This document shows, piece after piece, positions 1-7,935 of a stretch of DNA of 29,594 nt (positions within the stretch are counted from its first letter, which is position 1; each line of letters begins with the position of its first letter). The DNA comes from CAYNYM01 sp049366815. Lineage in GTDB: Bacteria; Desulfobacterota; DSM-4660; Desulfatiglandales; HGW-15. The notes below the pieces were generated by a model. It was given only the letters and a program-made list of their open reading frames with translations, ran no database searches and was not told the origin of the DNA. The position numbers were made by a program, and so were the translations under genes. Location of the stretch: the NCBI GenBank assembly GCA_049366815.1, contig JBMNCO010000156.1, positions 1-29,594 on the forward strand, written 5' to 3'.

Positions 1-123
1 TTTGGGTCTATAATGTTAAATCTGTTTCATAACATTATCGTCATTATCAGCGCAGTAGGGATTCTCATATCCCTGCTGCTTCTCCTGGTTGGGATCAAAC
101 CCACAAGCAACCGGGCCTGGTAA
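1..123 (+). CDS. C-terminal part of a small or truncated membrane protein
   Basis: An open frame runs from the window edge to TAA at 121-123. An in-frame ATG lies at 13, which would give only 36 residues. Most of it is one hydrophobic helix (roughly residues 7-28 from that ATG), followed by a short basic tail ending in NRAW. No Shine-Dalgarno is visible before the ATG, so this may be the last segment of a longer membrane protein cut by the window. A good terminator follows 30 bases later, so it ends a transcription unit separate from cimA. The family is not recognised. Confidence 0.45.
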   Translation, partial: FGSIMLNLFHNIIVIISAVGILISLLLLLVGIKPTSNRAW

Positions 124-152
124 TGGCATAACGTATAAACAAGATTTTGCTG

Positions 153-190
153 AATCCGCTACCAGGCCCCCCTGGCAGCGGATTTTTTTT
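153..190 (+). terminator. Rho-independent terminator upstream of cimA
   Basis: The arms AATCCGCT (153-160) and AGCGGATT (177-184) pair. Inside them CCAGG pairs with CCTGG around a CCC loop, and a run of eight T follows (183-190). It ends the upstream membrane-protein transcript just before cimA. Confidence 0.85.
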
Positions 191-220
191 GGCTTTTAAA
201 ATATAAAATGGAGCGGACTT

Positions 221-1795
221 ATGGCAAGGCAAATCGTGCTTTATGACACGACCTTGAGGGATGGGACCCAGGGTGAACAGGTCAACCTCTCGGCAGAGGA
301 CAAGATGCGGGTATGTCGAAAGCTGGACAGGTTCGGCATTCACTATGTCGAAGGGGGATGGCCGGGATCCAATCCCAAGGATGCCCGGTTCTTTGAAATG
401 GCACGTGAGGCGACCTTCGAGAACACGCGTCTTACGGCCTTTGGGAGCACCCGGAGGGCCCAATCCCTTCCGGAGGATGATCCCAGTATCCAGGCCCTGT
501 TGAAGACGGATGTGGACACGGTGACGATTTTCGGGAAGAGCTGGGACCTCCATGCCACGGAAATCCTGGGGGTATCCCTGGAGGAAAACAGGGCCATGAT
601 TGAGGAGACGGTCGCTTACCTGAAGGGCCGGGGACTCGAGGTGATCTATGATGCCGAGCATTTTTTTGACGGATACAAACGCAATCCCGCCTATACCCTT
701 GAAACGGTCAAGGCGGCTCAGACGGGCGGGGCGGATACGATCGTTTTCTGTGACACGAACGGCGGCACTATGCCCAACGAGATTCAGGAAATCATTGAAG
801 AGGTGATGCCCCATGTGCATGTGGCTACGGGCATCCACGCCCATAATGACTGTGGTTTGGCCCTTGCCAATTCCCTTGCCGCCGTTCAGGCCGGCGTGAA
901 CATGGTGCAGGGGACGATCAACGGCTATGGCGAGCGTTGCGGCAATGTGGATTTGATCGCCGTGCTCGGAAATCTTCAGATGAAAATGGGGTACGAGGTC
1001 CTCCCCCCGGAAAAACTCAAAAAACTTACCGAACTTTCCCGTTATGTGAGTGAGATCGCCAATGTGCCTCCCCTCAACCAGCGTCCCTTTGTGGGGAAAA
1101 GCGCTTTTGCCCACAAGGCCGGTGTCCATGTGAGCGCCATCCTGAAGAATCCCACGGCCTATGAACATATGGAGCCGGAACGGGTGGGAAATAAGCGAAG
1201 AGTCCTGGTATCCGACCTCTCAGGCAAGAGCAACATTGAATACAAGACCCAGGAGATGGAGATCAAGCTTGGTGGCAATGGCTTTGACAGTCAGAAGATT
1301 GTGCAGGAAATCAAGAGGATGGAGGACCGGGGCTACGAGTTCGACGCGGCCGAAGGATCCCTGGAGGTGTTGATCAAGAAAGCCACTGGGCAATTCCAGG
1401 AACCCTTTTCGCTCGAGTCCTTCCGTGTCACGATAGAGAAGAACGGTTCAGGCCCCAGCGCGTCCCAGGCCACGATCAAGATCGCTGTGGGCGATGACTA
1501 CGAGATAACCGCTGCCGAGGGGGACGGACCGGTCAATGCCCTGGACAACGCCCTGCGAAAGGCCCTGAACAAGTTCTTCCCGGAGGTCCAGGAAATGGGG
1601 CTCGTGGATTTCAAGGTCAGGGTGATTGAAGGGACCGACGGCACGGCCGCCAGGGTCCGGGTCCAAATCGATTCCAGGGATTCGAGAGAGATCTGGTCTA
1701 CGATCGGTGTATCGGAAAACATCATTGAGGCCAGCTGGCAGGCCCTGGTGGACAGCGTTCAATACAAGCTTTCCAGATCACTGAATGGGAAATAG
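221..1795 (+). CDS. cimA: (R)-citramalate synthase
   Basis: It condenses acetyl-CoA with pyruvate to (R)-citramalate, the first step of the threonine-independent route to 2-oxobutanoate and isoleucine. The 524-residue protein has the DRE-TIM metallolyase signature DTTLRDGTQ near residue 9, the metal-binding HAHND motif near 207 and NGYGERCGN near 233. It also has a C-terminal LeuA-type allosteric domain. The length and the GGWPGSNPKD segment fit the CimA family rather than isopropylmalate or homocitrate synthase. The ATG at 221 has GGAG 8-10 bases upstream. A paralogue, leuA, lies 370 bp downstream, and leuCD and leuB, whose products act on citramalate derivatives, follow. Homocitrate synthase is the main alternative and is less likely in this context. 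Confidence 0.93.
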   Translation: MARQIVLYDTTLRDGTQGEQVNLSAEDKMRVCRKLDRFGIHYVEGGWPGSNPKDARFFEMAREATFENTRLTAFGSTRRAQSLPEDDPSIQALLKTDVDTVTIFGKSWDLHATEILGVSLEENRAMIEETVAYLKGRGLEVIYDAEHFFDGYKRNPAYTLETVKAAQTGGADTIVFCDTNGGTMPNEIQEIIEEVMPHVHVATGIHAHNDCGLALANSLAAVQAGVNMVQGTINGYGERCGNVDLIAVLGNLQMKMGYEVLPPEKLKKLTELSRYVSEIANVPPLNQRPFVGKSAFAHKAGVHVSAILKNPTAYEHMEPERVGNKRRVLVSDLSGKSNIEYKTQEMEIKLGGNGFDSQKIVQEIKRMEDRGYEFDAAEGSLEVLIKKATGQFQEPFSLESFRVTIEKNGSGPSASQATIKIAVGDDYEITAAEGDGPVNALDNALRKALNKFFPEVQEMGLVDFKVRVIEGTDGTAARVRVQIDSRDSREIWSTIGVSENIIEASWQALVDSVQYKLSRSLNGK

Positions 1796-1996
1796 CGGAC
1801 ATGCTCAGAGTGAATGGGAGTGGGGGCAAGGCCCGACGGCCGCATTGACCCATTTTCAATAATTCCTGTTTTTTTCAGCGCGAAGATGATATAAAACGCG
1901 ATTCTTTTGTTCTTTTGGATCTTGACTTTTTTTGTAACAGGCGTTGAAAATCATTGACGACTGCAACGCATTTATCAGGTGTAGGTAAAAAAGGAT

Positions 1997-2083
1997 ATGG
2001 AAGTCAACATAGATCGTGCCATGGAGACAATCGCCGCAGGTTCCGCTGAAACACGGAATCTGCGGCGTATGCTCGCTCGATAA
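1997..2083 (+). CDS. Possible 28-codon leader ORF upstream of leuA
   Basis: In the 369-base gap between cimA and leuA, an ATG at 1997 follows an AAAAAAGGAT-like ribosome site and opens 28 codons ending in TAA at 2081-2083. The peptide has five Arg and only two Leu, so it is not a classical leucine attenuator peptide. Its body overlaps a very stable hairpin at 2034-2065. It could be a regulatory leader ORF, a gene remnant or chance. I recognise no family. Confidence 0.3.
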   Translation: MEVNIDRAMETIAAGSAETRNLRRMLAR

Positions 2084-2093
2084 CCTCCCGCAG
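2034..2093 (+). promoter_or_regulatory. Strong hairpin with an alternative pairing partner in the leuA leader
   Basis: CCGCAG-G-TTCCG (2034-2045) pairs with CGGAA-T-CTGCGG (2054-2065), giving 12 pairs with one G-U and an 8-nt loop. The hexamer CCGCAG recurs at 2088-2093, so the arm CTGCGG at 2060-2065 can pair with either copy. Mutually exclusive hairpins are the hallmark of attenuators. However, no T-run follows and no T-box motif is present, so the function is inferred. The rest of 1796-2164 shows no other gene and only weak promoter-like matches, such as TTGACT at 1922. Confidence 0.4.
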
Positions 2094-2164
2094 GGATCCC
2101 ACAAGACCAGGGTTCAAGAAACCGCTTGACAAAAGGATGCATTTAAAGAGGAGCTTATCAAGCC

Positions 2165-3706
2165 ATGGATCGAATTATCATATTTGACACGACCTTGAGG
2201 GACGGGGAACAATCACCCGGAGCCAGCATGAATGCCGCCGAGAAACTGAGGCTGGCCATGCAACTGGAACAACTGGGTGTCGATGCCATAGAGGCCGGGT
2301 TCCCGGCCGCGTCTCAGGGAGATTTCGAGGCCGTAAAACAGATTGCCGGTCGGGTCCGAAACGTCGAGGTCACCGCCCTTTCCCGGGCCGGCAAAGAGGA
2401 TATCGACAAGGCATGGGGGGCCATTCAGGAAGCCGCCCATCCCAGGATTCACACCTTTATCGCCACTTCGGACATTCATCTGAAACACAAGCTGCACATG
2501 ACCCGCGATGAGGTGGTCCAGGCTGCCGTCGATGCCGTGCGGTATGCCAAGTCCTTTACGGACAACGTGGAATTCTCCTGTGAGGACGGGTCCAGGAGCG
2601 ACAGGGATTATATCTGCCGGGTCTTCGAGGCCGTCATAGAGGCCGGAGCCACCACCGTGAATCTTCCGGATACGGTGGGGTATGCCGTGCCGGACGAATT
2701 CGGGGAGCTGATCCGGTACGTCCGGGAACACACCCCCAATATCCATAAGGCCGTCCTGAGTGTACACTGTCACAACGACTTGGGCCTGGCCACGGCCAAT
2801 ACCCTGGCCGGGATCAGGGCCGGTGCCCGCCAGGCAGAGGTCACGATCAACGGGATCGGTGAGAGGGCCGGAAATACTTCCCTGGAAGAGATCGTCATGG
2901 GTATCTACACCCGCAGAGAACACCTCGGGATCACGACCTCCATCAAAACCCGGGAGATCCATCCTACAAGCAGGCTGGTGAGCATGATCACGGGTATCGT
3001 GGTCCAGCCCAACAAGGCGATTGTGGGCGCAAACGCCTTTGCCCATGAGGCGGGGATTCACCAGGACGGCGTCCTCAAAAACAGGATGACCTATGAGATC
3101 ATGGAGCCGGAGACCGTGGGCCTGTCCAGCAACCGTCTGGTCCTCGGCAAGCACTCGGGAAGGCATGCCTTTAAGGCCAAACTCCTTGAGCTGGGGTATG
3201 ACGTTTCGGAATCCGATGTGAACCGTCTCTTCGAGAGCTTCAAGGACCTGGCGGACAAACGCAAGGAGATCCTGGATGAAGACATCGAAGTCCTCTTTGC
3301 AGAGGAGATTCTCCGGGTTCCGGACAAATATAAGCTGGAGTATTTGAATGTGGTGAGCGGCACCTTGATCGTGCCGACGGCTACGGTAAAGCTTCTGATA
3401 GACGGAAAGGAGTCCCAGAAGGCGGGTTTCGGCGTCGGTCCCATCGATGCGACCTTCAACACCATTGCAAAGATGACAGGGACCCGTTCCCAGCTCATAC
3501 GGTTCTCCGTGGAATCCATTTCCGGGGGCATGGACGCCCAGGGTGAGGTCACGGTGCGTTTGAAGGAAAACGGTCTGGTGGCCCTCGGCAAGGGCGCCGA
3601 CTCGGACATCATAACCGCGAGCGCCAAGGCCTATATCAACGGCCTCAACAGGCTGGAGTATCTGAAGCGGAACCCGACTCTGACTCCGGAGGAGATGACA
3701 CTCTAG
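2165..3706 (+). CDS. leuA: 2-isopropylmalate synthase
   Basis: It condenses acetyl-CoA with 2-oxoisovalerate, the first committed step of leucine synthesis. The 513 residues match the usual long bacterial LeuA. The N-terminal TIM barrel has DTTLRDGEQSPGASM near residue 8, VHCHNDLGLATAN near 200 and NGIGERAGN near 233. A linker with HQDGVLKN and a C-terminal leucine-sensing domain follow, so feedback inhibition by leucine is expected. The ATG at 2165 has an AAAGAGGAG ribosome site 10-18 bases upstream. A long leader with a strong hairpin precedes the gene. It is paralogous to cimA upstream. Confidence 0.96.
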   Translation: MDRIIIFDTTLRDGEQSPGASMNAAEKLRLAMQLEQLGVDAIEAGFPAASQGDFEAVKQIAGRVRNVEVTALSRAGKEDIDKAWGAIQEAAHPRIHTFIATSDIHLKHKLHMTRDEVVQAAVDAVRYAKSFTDNVEFSCEDGSRSDRDYICRVFEAVIEAGATTVNLPDTVGYAVPDEFGELIRYVREHTPNIHKAVLSVHCHNDLGLATANTLAGIRAGARQAEVTINGIGERAGNTSLEEIVMGIYTRREHLGITTSIKTREIHPTSRLVSMITGIVVQPNKAIVGANAFAHEAGIHQDGVLKNRMTYEIMEPETVGLSSNRLVLGKHSGRHAFKAKLLELGYDVSESDVNRLFESFKDLADKRKEILDEDIEVLFAEEILRVPDKYKLEYLNVVSGTLIVPTATVKLLIDGKESQKAGFGVGPIDATFNTIAKMTGTRSQLIRFSVESISGGMDAQGEVTVRLKENGLVALGKGADSDIITASAKAYINGLNRLEYLKRNPTLTPEEMTL

Positions 3707-3741
3707 ATTTATTTTCGTCGGGAATCCGAACGGAAATAAAT
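3707..3741 (+). repeat. AT-rich intercistronic hairpin between leuA and leuC
   Basis: ATTTATTTTCGT and ACGGAAATAAAT form a 12-bp stem with one mismatch, starting at the base after the leuA stop codon. No T-run follows, so it is unlikely to be a simple terminator. It may stabilise or process the mRNA. Confidence 0.55.
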
Positions 3742-3759
3742 ACAGAAAGGCAATTATAT

Positions 3760-5025
3760 ATGACACAACCCATGACGATTACGGAAAAGATACTGGCCGC
3801 GCATGCGGGCCTCGATTCGGTGCGACCCGGGGATCTGGTCAAGGTGGACGTCGATCTGGCCCTTGCCAACGACATCACGGCCCCCCTGGCAATCCGCGTC
3901 TTCAAGGAAATAGGCACTGAACAGGTCTTTGACACCCGCAAGATCGCCTTGATCCCCGATCATTTTGTGCCTAACAAGGACATCCTTTCCGCCCAGCAGG
4001 CAAAGATCGTGCGGGAGTTCGCCCTCAGCCAGGGCATTCAACACTACATTGAACTGGGGGACGGGGGCATCGAACATGTGATTCTGCCTGAAAAGGGACT
4101 GGTCATTCCTGGAGATCTGGTGATGGGAGCGGACAGCCACACGTGTACCTACGGGGGGCTCGGGGCCTTTTCAACGGGTGTGGGCAGCACGGATCTCGGG
4201 GCCATCATGGCCACCGGAAGGACATGGCTCAAGGTGCCTTCAGCCGTCAAGGTGGTGTTTGAAGGAACCTTGGGGAAATGGGTTGGCGGAAAGGATCTGA
4301 TTTTGTTCACACTCGGTCAAATCGGTGTGGAGGGGGCCATTTACCAGACCCTCGAGTTCACGGGTCCGGTCATCCGATCCCTTTCCATGGCCCAGCGCCT
4401 CACCATGGCCAATATGGCCGTGGAAGGCGGGGCGAAGAACGGTATTGTCGAACCGGATGATGTGACGCGCGAATACATGGCCGCAAGGGCCGGAAGAGAG
4501 CCGGCCTATTACCGGAGTGACGAAGACGCCGAATATGAAAGGGTCCTTACCTTTAATGTGGACTCCCTGGAACCCCAGATCGCCTTCCCCCATCTGCCGG
4601 ACAATGTCCGGCCCGTGTCCGAGTCAAAAGACATCGGCGTGGATCAGGTCTTTATCGGATCCTGCACCAATGGCCGCCTGGAAGATCTCAGGGTGGCCGC
4701 GGACATACTGAAAGGGAAAAGGGCCTCGAAGGACGTCCGGCTTATCGTCATCCCAGGGAGTTCCCTGGTCTACAAACAGGCTGTTCAGGAAGGCATCGTG
4801 GAAGTTCTTTTGGATGCCGGCGCCGTGATCGGTCCGCCCTGCTGCGGTCCGTGTCTTGGTGGGCACATGGGTATTCTGGCCCAAGGTGAAAAGGCCCTTT
4901 CCACGACCAACCGGAATTTCATCGGACGGATGGGACACCCGGAGAGTGAGGTCTATCTGGCAAGCCCGGCCGTTGCCGCAGCCACGGCAGTGATGGGAAG
5001 GATCGGATCGCCGGAAGATCTGTAA
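3760..5025 (+). CDS. leuC: 3-isopropylmalate dehydratase large subunit
   Basis: With LeuD it isomerises 2-isopropylmalate to 3-isopropylmalate. The same pair can also isomerise citramalate from CimA to 3-methylmalate. The 421-residue protein is the short aconitase-like type (LeuC/HacA). Visible [4Fe-4S] ligands are Cys in GSCTNGR and the paired Cys in PPCCGPCLGG. The motif GADSHTCTYGGLGAF and the end APAV-like ASPAVAAATAVMG are typical. ATG at 3760 is used here, with AGAAAGG 8-14 bases upstream. A second in-frame ATG lies four codons on. leuD follows after a 70-base gap holding two hairpins. Confidence 0.96.
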   Translation: MTQPMTITEKILAAHAGLDSVRPGDLVKVDVDLALANDITAPLAIRVFKEIGTEQVFDTRKIALIPDHFVPNKDILSAQQAKIVREFALSQGIQHYIELGDGGIEHVILPEKGLVIPGDLVMGADSHTCTYGGLGAFSTGVGSTDLGAIMATGRTWLKVPSAVKVVFEGTLGKWVGGKDLILFTLGQIGVEGAIYQTLEFTGPVIRSLSMAQRLTMANMAVEGGAKNGIVEPDDVTREYMAARAGREPAYYRSDEDAEYERVLTFNVDSLEPQIAFPHLPDNVRPVSESKDIGVDQVFIGSCTNGRLEDLRVAADILKGKRASKDVRLIVIPGSSLVYKQAVQEGIVEVLLDAGAVIGPPCCGPCLGGHMGILAQGEKALSTTNRNFIGRMGHPESEVYLASPAVAAATAVMGRIGSPEDL

Positions 5026-5027
5026 AG

Positions 5028-5072
5028 ATAAAATCGCGTTGCGATTTTATGCAACGTCCGCCTTTGGCGGAC
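5028..5072 (+). repeat. Tandem perfect hairpins between leuC and leuD
   Basis: ATAAAATCGC (5028-5037) pairs exactly with GCGATTTTAT (5041-5050) around GTT. GTCCGCC (5056-5062) pairs exactly with GGCGGAC (5066-5072) around TTT. Neither is followed by a T-run. Together they fill the gap just before the leuD ribosome site (GAAAGAGGAG). A role in mRNA processing or differential stability is possible but inferred. Confidence 0.6.
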
Positions 5073-5095
5073 TCTGAAAGAGGAGATTTTTTGCA

Positions 5096-5590
5096 ATGCA
5101 ATTTGAGGGCAGGGTATGGAAATTCGGGGATCACATCGACACGGACGTCATCATTCCGGCCAGGTTTCTCAATGTATCGGATAAGGACGAACTGGCTAAA
5201 AATTGTTTTGTGGACGTGAGACCCGACTTTATGAAAGGGATTCGCTCAGGGGATATCATCCTGGCGGGAATCAATTTTGGTTGCGGATCATCCAGAGAGC
5301 ACGCCCCGATCGCCATCAAGGCGGCCGGGGTCAGTGTGGTGATTGCCAAGAGTTTTGCCAGGATCTTTTATCGGAGTGCCTTCAACATCGGGCTGCCCAT
5401 TCTGGAATGCGAAGACGCCGCCGATATCTTTTCCGAAGGGGAGCGGCTCTCCGTGGATCTGACTTCGGGGGAGATCAAGGGACTCGAATCGGGTCGGCAG
5501 GCCTTCGCGAAACCCATACCGGATTTTATGCACGGTATCATCGAAGCGGGAGGCCTGGTTGCCTTCATCAAGGAAAAAGGATCTTTTTGA
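5096..5590 (+). CDS. leuD: 3-isopropylmalate dehydratase small subunit
   Basis: This is the small (swivel) subunit that completes the LeuCD isomerase. Its 164 residues match the short LeuD/HacB type. Motifs are GDHIDTDVIIPARFL near residue 11, the substrate-binding loop NFGCGSSREHAP near 60 and AKSFARIFYRSAFNIGLP near 84. The ATG at 5096 has GAGGAG about 12 bases upstream. It lies between leuC and ilvB on the same strand, consistent with co-transcription. Confidence 0.96.
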   Translation: MQFEGRVWKFGDHIDTDVIIPARFLNVSDKDELAKNCFVDVRPDFMKGIRSGDIILAGINFGCGSSREHAPIAIKAAGVSVVIAKSFARIFYRSAFNIGLPILECEDAADIFSEGERLSVDLTSGEIKGLESGRQAFAKPIPDFMHGIIEAGGLVAFIKEKGSF

Positions 5591-5648
5591 CATGAAATCT
5601 GCTCGTTCAGGCTTCATGGGGCGGCCGGCCTTTAGCGAGGTCCGGCCG
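5591..5648 (+). repeat. Tandem hairpins between leuD and ilvB
   Basis: CATGAA (5591-5596) pairs with TTCATG (5613-5618). CGGCCGG (5622-5628) pairs with CCGGCCG (5642-5648) around a 13-base loop. No T-run follows. This is the third gap in a row in the leu block that is occupied by inverted repeats. Confidence 0.5.
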
Positions 5649-5675
5649 GAGAATGCTCACTGAAATAAAAGAAAA

Positions 5676-5690
5676 GAGGTGATTACCATC
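5676..5690 (+). promoter_or_regulatory. Ribosome binding site of ilvB, with an unusual start region
   Basis: GAGGTGAT at 5676-5683 is a near-consensus Shine-Dalgarno. The only upstream in-frame start, GTG at 5679, lies inside it. The codon at ideal spacing (8 bases after GAGG) is ATC at 5688-5690, directly before the KLTGAQ segment where IlvB proteins usually begin with Met. The next in-frame ATG is at 5715. Confidence 0.6.
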
Positions 5691-7373
5691 AAACTCACAG
5701 GCGCGCAAATAATTATGAAGACGCTGCAGGAAGAAGGAGTGGATACCATCTTTGGTTTTCCTGGCGGCGCGGTTATCGATATCTACGACGAGTTGGTCAA
5801 GACGGACATCAAACATGTGCTGGTGCGTCACGAACAGGGGGCCGTGCACGCTGCCGACGGTTATGCCAGGGCATCGGGTCGTGTGGGGGTCTGTCTGGTC
5901 ACATCCGGACCAGGGGCCACAAACACGGTCAGCGGTATTGCATCGGCCTATATGGACTCGGTTCCCATCGTCATCCTCACCGGGCAGGTCCCCACGGCCC
6001 TGATCGGCAATGACGCCTTTCAGGAGGTGGATATCGTGGGGATCACGAGACCCTGCACCAAGCACAATTATCTGGTCAAGGACATTGAGGACCTGGCCAG
6101 GATCCTGAAGGAGGCCTTCTATATTGCACGGTCCGGCCGTCCGGGTCCGGTTCTGGTGGACCTGCCGAAGGATCTGGTCCAGGCCAGCACCCGGTACAAA
6201 GAGATAAAGGATGTGCGGCTTGTATCCTATAATCCCACCTACGAGCCCAACACAAAGCAGTTGCCCAAGGTTATCAGGCTTATTAAGGAGGCCAGGAAGC
6301 CGCTGGTCTTTGCCGGAGGTGGGGTCATCCTCTCACAGGGAGCCAAGGAGCTGACGGCCTTTGCAAGGAAGATCAAAGCTCCGGTCACGACGACCCTGAT
6401 GGGGCTGGGCGGCTTTCCGGCTTCGGATCCCCTCTGGCTGGGAATGCTCGGCATGCATGGAACCTATCGGGCCAATATGTCGACCAGTGAATGCGATCTG
6501 CTTATTGCCGTCGGCGTTCGGTTCGACGATCGCGTGACGGGGAAGGTGGATGCCTTTGCACCGGGGGCCACGATCGTGCATATCGATATCGATCCCACCT
6601 CCATCCGCAAGAATATCCCTGTCAGCGTACCCATTGTGGGAGATTGCCGAATTACTCTCAACAAATTGAATGGCCTTCTGAAAAAGGAAGATCTGGGAGA
6701 TGTGGATAAGAAACGCAGACCCTGGCTGGAACAGATCGAAGAATGGAAGGCCAAGGGTGCATTGGCCTATGAGCAGAAGGGGACGATCAAGCCCCAGTTC
6801 GTGGTGGAAAAACTGTATGAGCTGACGAAGGGGGAGGCCATCATTACCACCGAGGTGGGGCAGAACCAGATGTGGGCCGCTCAGTATTACCACTTTGATC
6901 GGCCCAACTGTTTCATCACTTCCGGCGGACTGGGCATTATGGGGTTTGGTCTGCCGGCGGCCATCGGCGCCCAGATCGCGAGTCCGGATTCGATCGTGGT
7001 GGATATCGCAGGAGACGGGAGCATACAGATGAATATTCAGGAGATGGCCACTGCCGTTCAATATAATCTCCCCATCAAGATCGCCATCCTCAACAATCAG
7101 TATCTAGGCATGGTGCGTCAGTGGCAGGAATTGTTCTATAACCGCTGTTACGCCCACACCGAGATGAGCCATGCCCCGGATTTTGTAAGGCTTGCCGAGG
7201 CCTTTGGGGCGGTGGGGCTCAGGGCGACGAAGCCCGACGAGGTTGAGGCGGTCATCAAGAAGGGACTGGCTACTGTGAAGCCTGTGATCATGGACTTCAT
7301 CGTGGAGAGAGAAGAGTGTGTCTATCCCATGGTTCCGGCCGGTGAGCCGATAACACAGATGTTGCTCGTCTAA
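5679..7373 (+). CDS. ilvB: Acetolactate synthase, large catalytic subunit
   Basis: It is a thiamine-diphosphate enzyme making 2-acetolactate (valine/leucine) or 2-aceto-2-hydroxybutanoate (isoleucine). About 564 residues show three domains. The N-terminal ThDP-pyrimidine domain has the catalytic Glu in RHEQGAVHAADGYARASG. The central domain has FAGGGV. The C-terminal domain has the ThDP/Mg motif GDGSIQMNIQE and NNQYLGMVRQWQ. ilvN, encoding the regulatory subunit, follows 52 bases later. The start is uncertain: GTG 5679 overlaps the ribosome site, ATC 5688 fits the spacing and family start, and ATG 5715 would remove 12 residues. The 5' coordinate given is the maximal open frame. Confidence 0.96.
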   Translation: MITIKLTGAQIIMKTLQEEGVDTIFGFPGGAVIDIYDELVKTDIKHVLVRHEQGAVHAADGYARASGRVGVCLVTSGPGATNTVSGIASAYMDSVPIVILTGQVPTALIGNDAFQEVDIVGITRPCTKHNYLVKDIEDLARILKEAFYIARSGRPGPVLVDLPKDLVQASTRYKEIKDVRLVSYNPTYEPNTKQLPKVIRLIKEARKPLVFAGGGVILSQGAKELTAFARKIKAPVTTTLMGLGGFPASDPLWLGMLGMHGTYRANMSTSECDLLIAVGVRFDDRVTGKVDAFAPGATIVHIDIDPTSIRKNIPVSVPIVGDCRITLNKLNGLLKKEDLGDVDKKRRPWLEQIEEWKAKGALAYEQKGTIKPQFVVEKLYELTKGEAIITTEVGQNQMWAAQYYHFDRPNCFITSGGLGIMGFGLPAAIGAQIASPDSIVVDIAGDGSIQMNIQEMATAVQYNLPIKIAILNNQYLGMVRQWQELFYNRCYAHTEMSHAPDFVRLAEAFGAVGLRATKPDEVEAVIKKGLATVKPVIMDFIVEREECVYPMVPAGEPITQMLLV

Positions 7374-7425
7374 AAGCGAAACAGGGCTTCGTCAATAGAT
7401 TTTCATGAAAGGGTGTGATTGAAAT

Positions 7426-7923
7426 ATGGCAAATACGGATGAGAAAAGGTCGATTTTGTCCCTGACGGTGGACAACAAACCGGGGGTCCTTTCGCGTATC
7501 ATAGGACTCTTCAGCGGGCGGAGCTTTAATATCGAAAGCCTCTGCGTGGCCGAAACGACCGATCCCCAGGTTTCCCGGATCACCCTGGTCACATCCGGGG
7601 ACACGCGTGTATTGGAGCAGATCAAAAAACAGCTCAACAAGCTCATAAATGTCATCAAGGTCATGGACTTCACGGATCAGGCCTTTGTCCAGGGAGAGAT
7701 GGCCCTGGTCAAGGTGAGGGCCAAGGCGGAATACCGGGCCGAAATCCTGAGGACCGTGGATATTTTCAAGGCCAGGGTGGTGGATGCAAGCCCCGAATTT
7801 TACACAGTTGAAATTACCGGGAACAACGGGAAGATTGACGCCTTCCTGAGCCTCATCAAACCCATGGGCATCAAAGAGACAGCCAGGACCGGGAGCATTG
7901 CATTGAGCCGGGAGAAGAAATAG
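7426..7923 (+). CDS. ilvN: Acetolactate synthase, small regulatory subunit
   Basis: The 165-residue regulatory partner of IlvB normally confers valine feedback inhibition. The N-terminal ACT domain has LTVDNKPGVLSRIIGLFSGR near residue 13, then NIESLCVAETTDPQVSRIT. The C-terminal ALS_ss domain contains LVKVRAKAEYRAEI. Length and order match the IlvH/IlvN family. ATG 7426 has GGGTGTGAT about 12 bases upstream. ilvC starts 12 bases after its stop, so the two are almost certainly co-transcribed. Confidence 0.95.
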   Translation: MANTDEKRSILSLTVDNKPGVLSRIIGLFSGRSFNIESLCVAETTDPQVSRITLVTSGDTRVLEQIKKQLNKLINVIKVMDFTDQAFVQGEMALVKVRAKAEYRAEILRTVDIFKARVVDASPEFYTVEITGNNGKIDAFLSLIKPMGIKETARTGSIALSREKK

Positions 7924-7935
7924 AAAGGAGAAAAA

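Noticed and set aside
2213..3766. 517-aa - strand frame opposite leuA
   Set aside because: Shadow of leuA with no family features.
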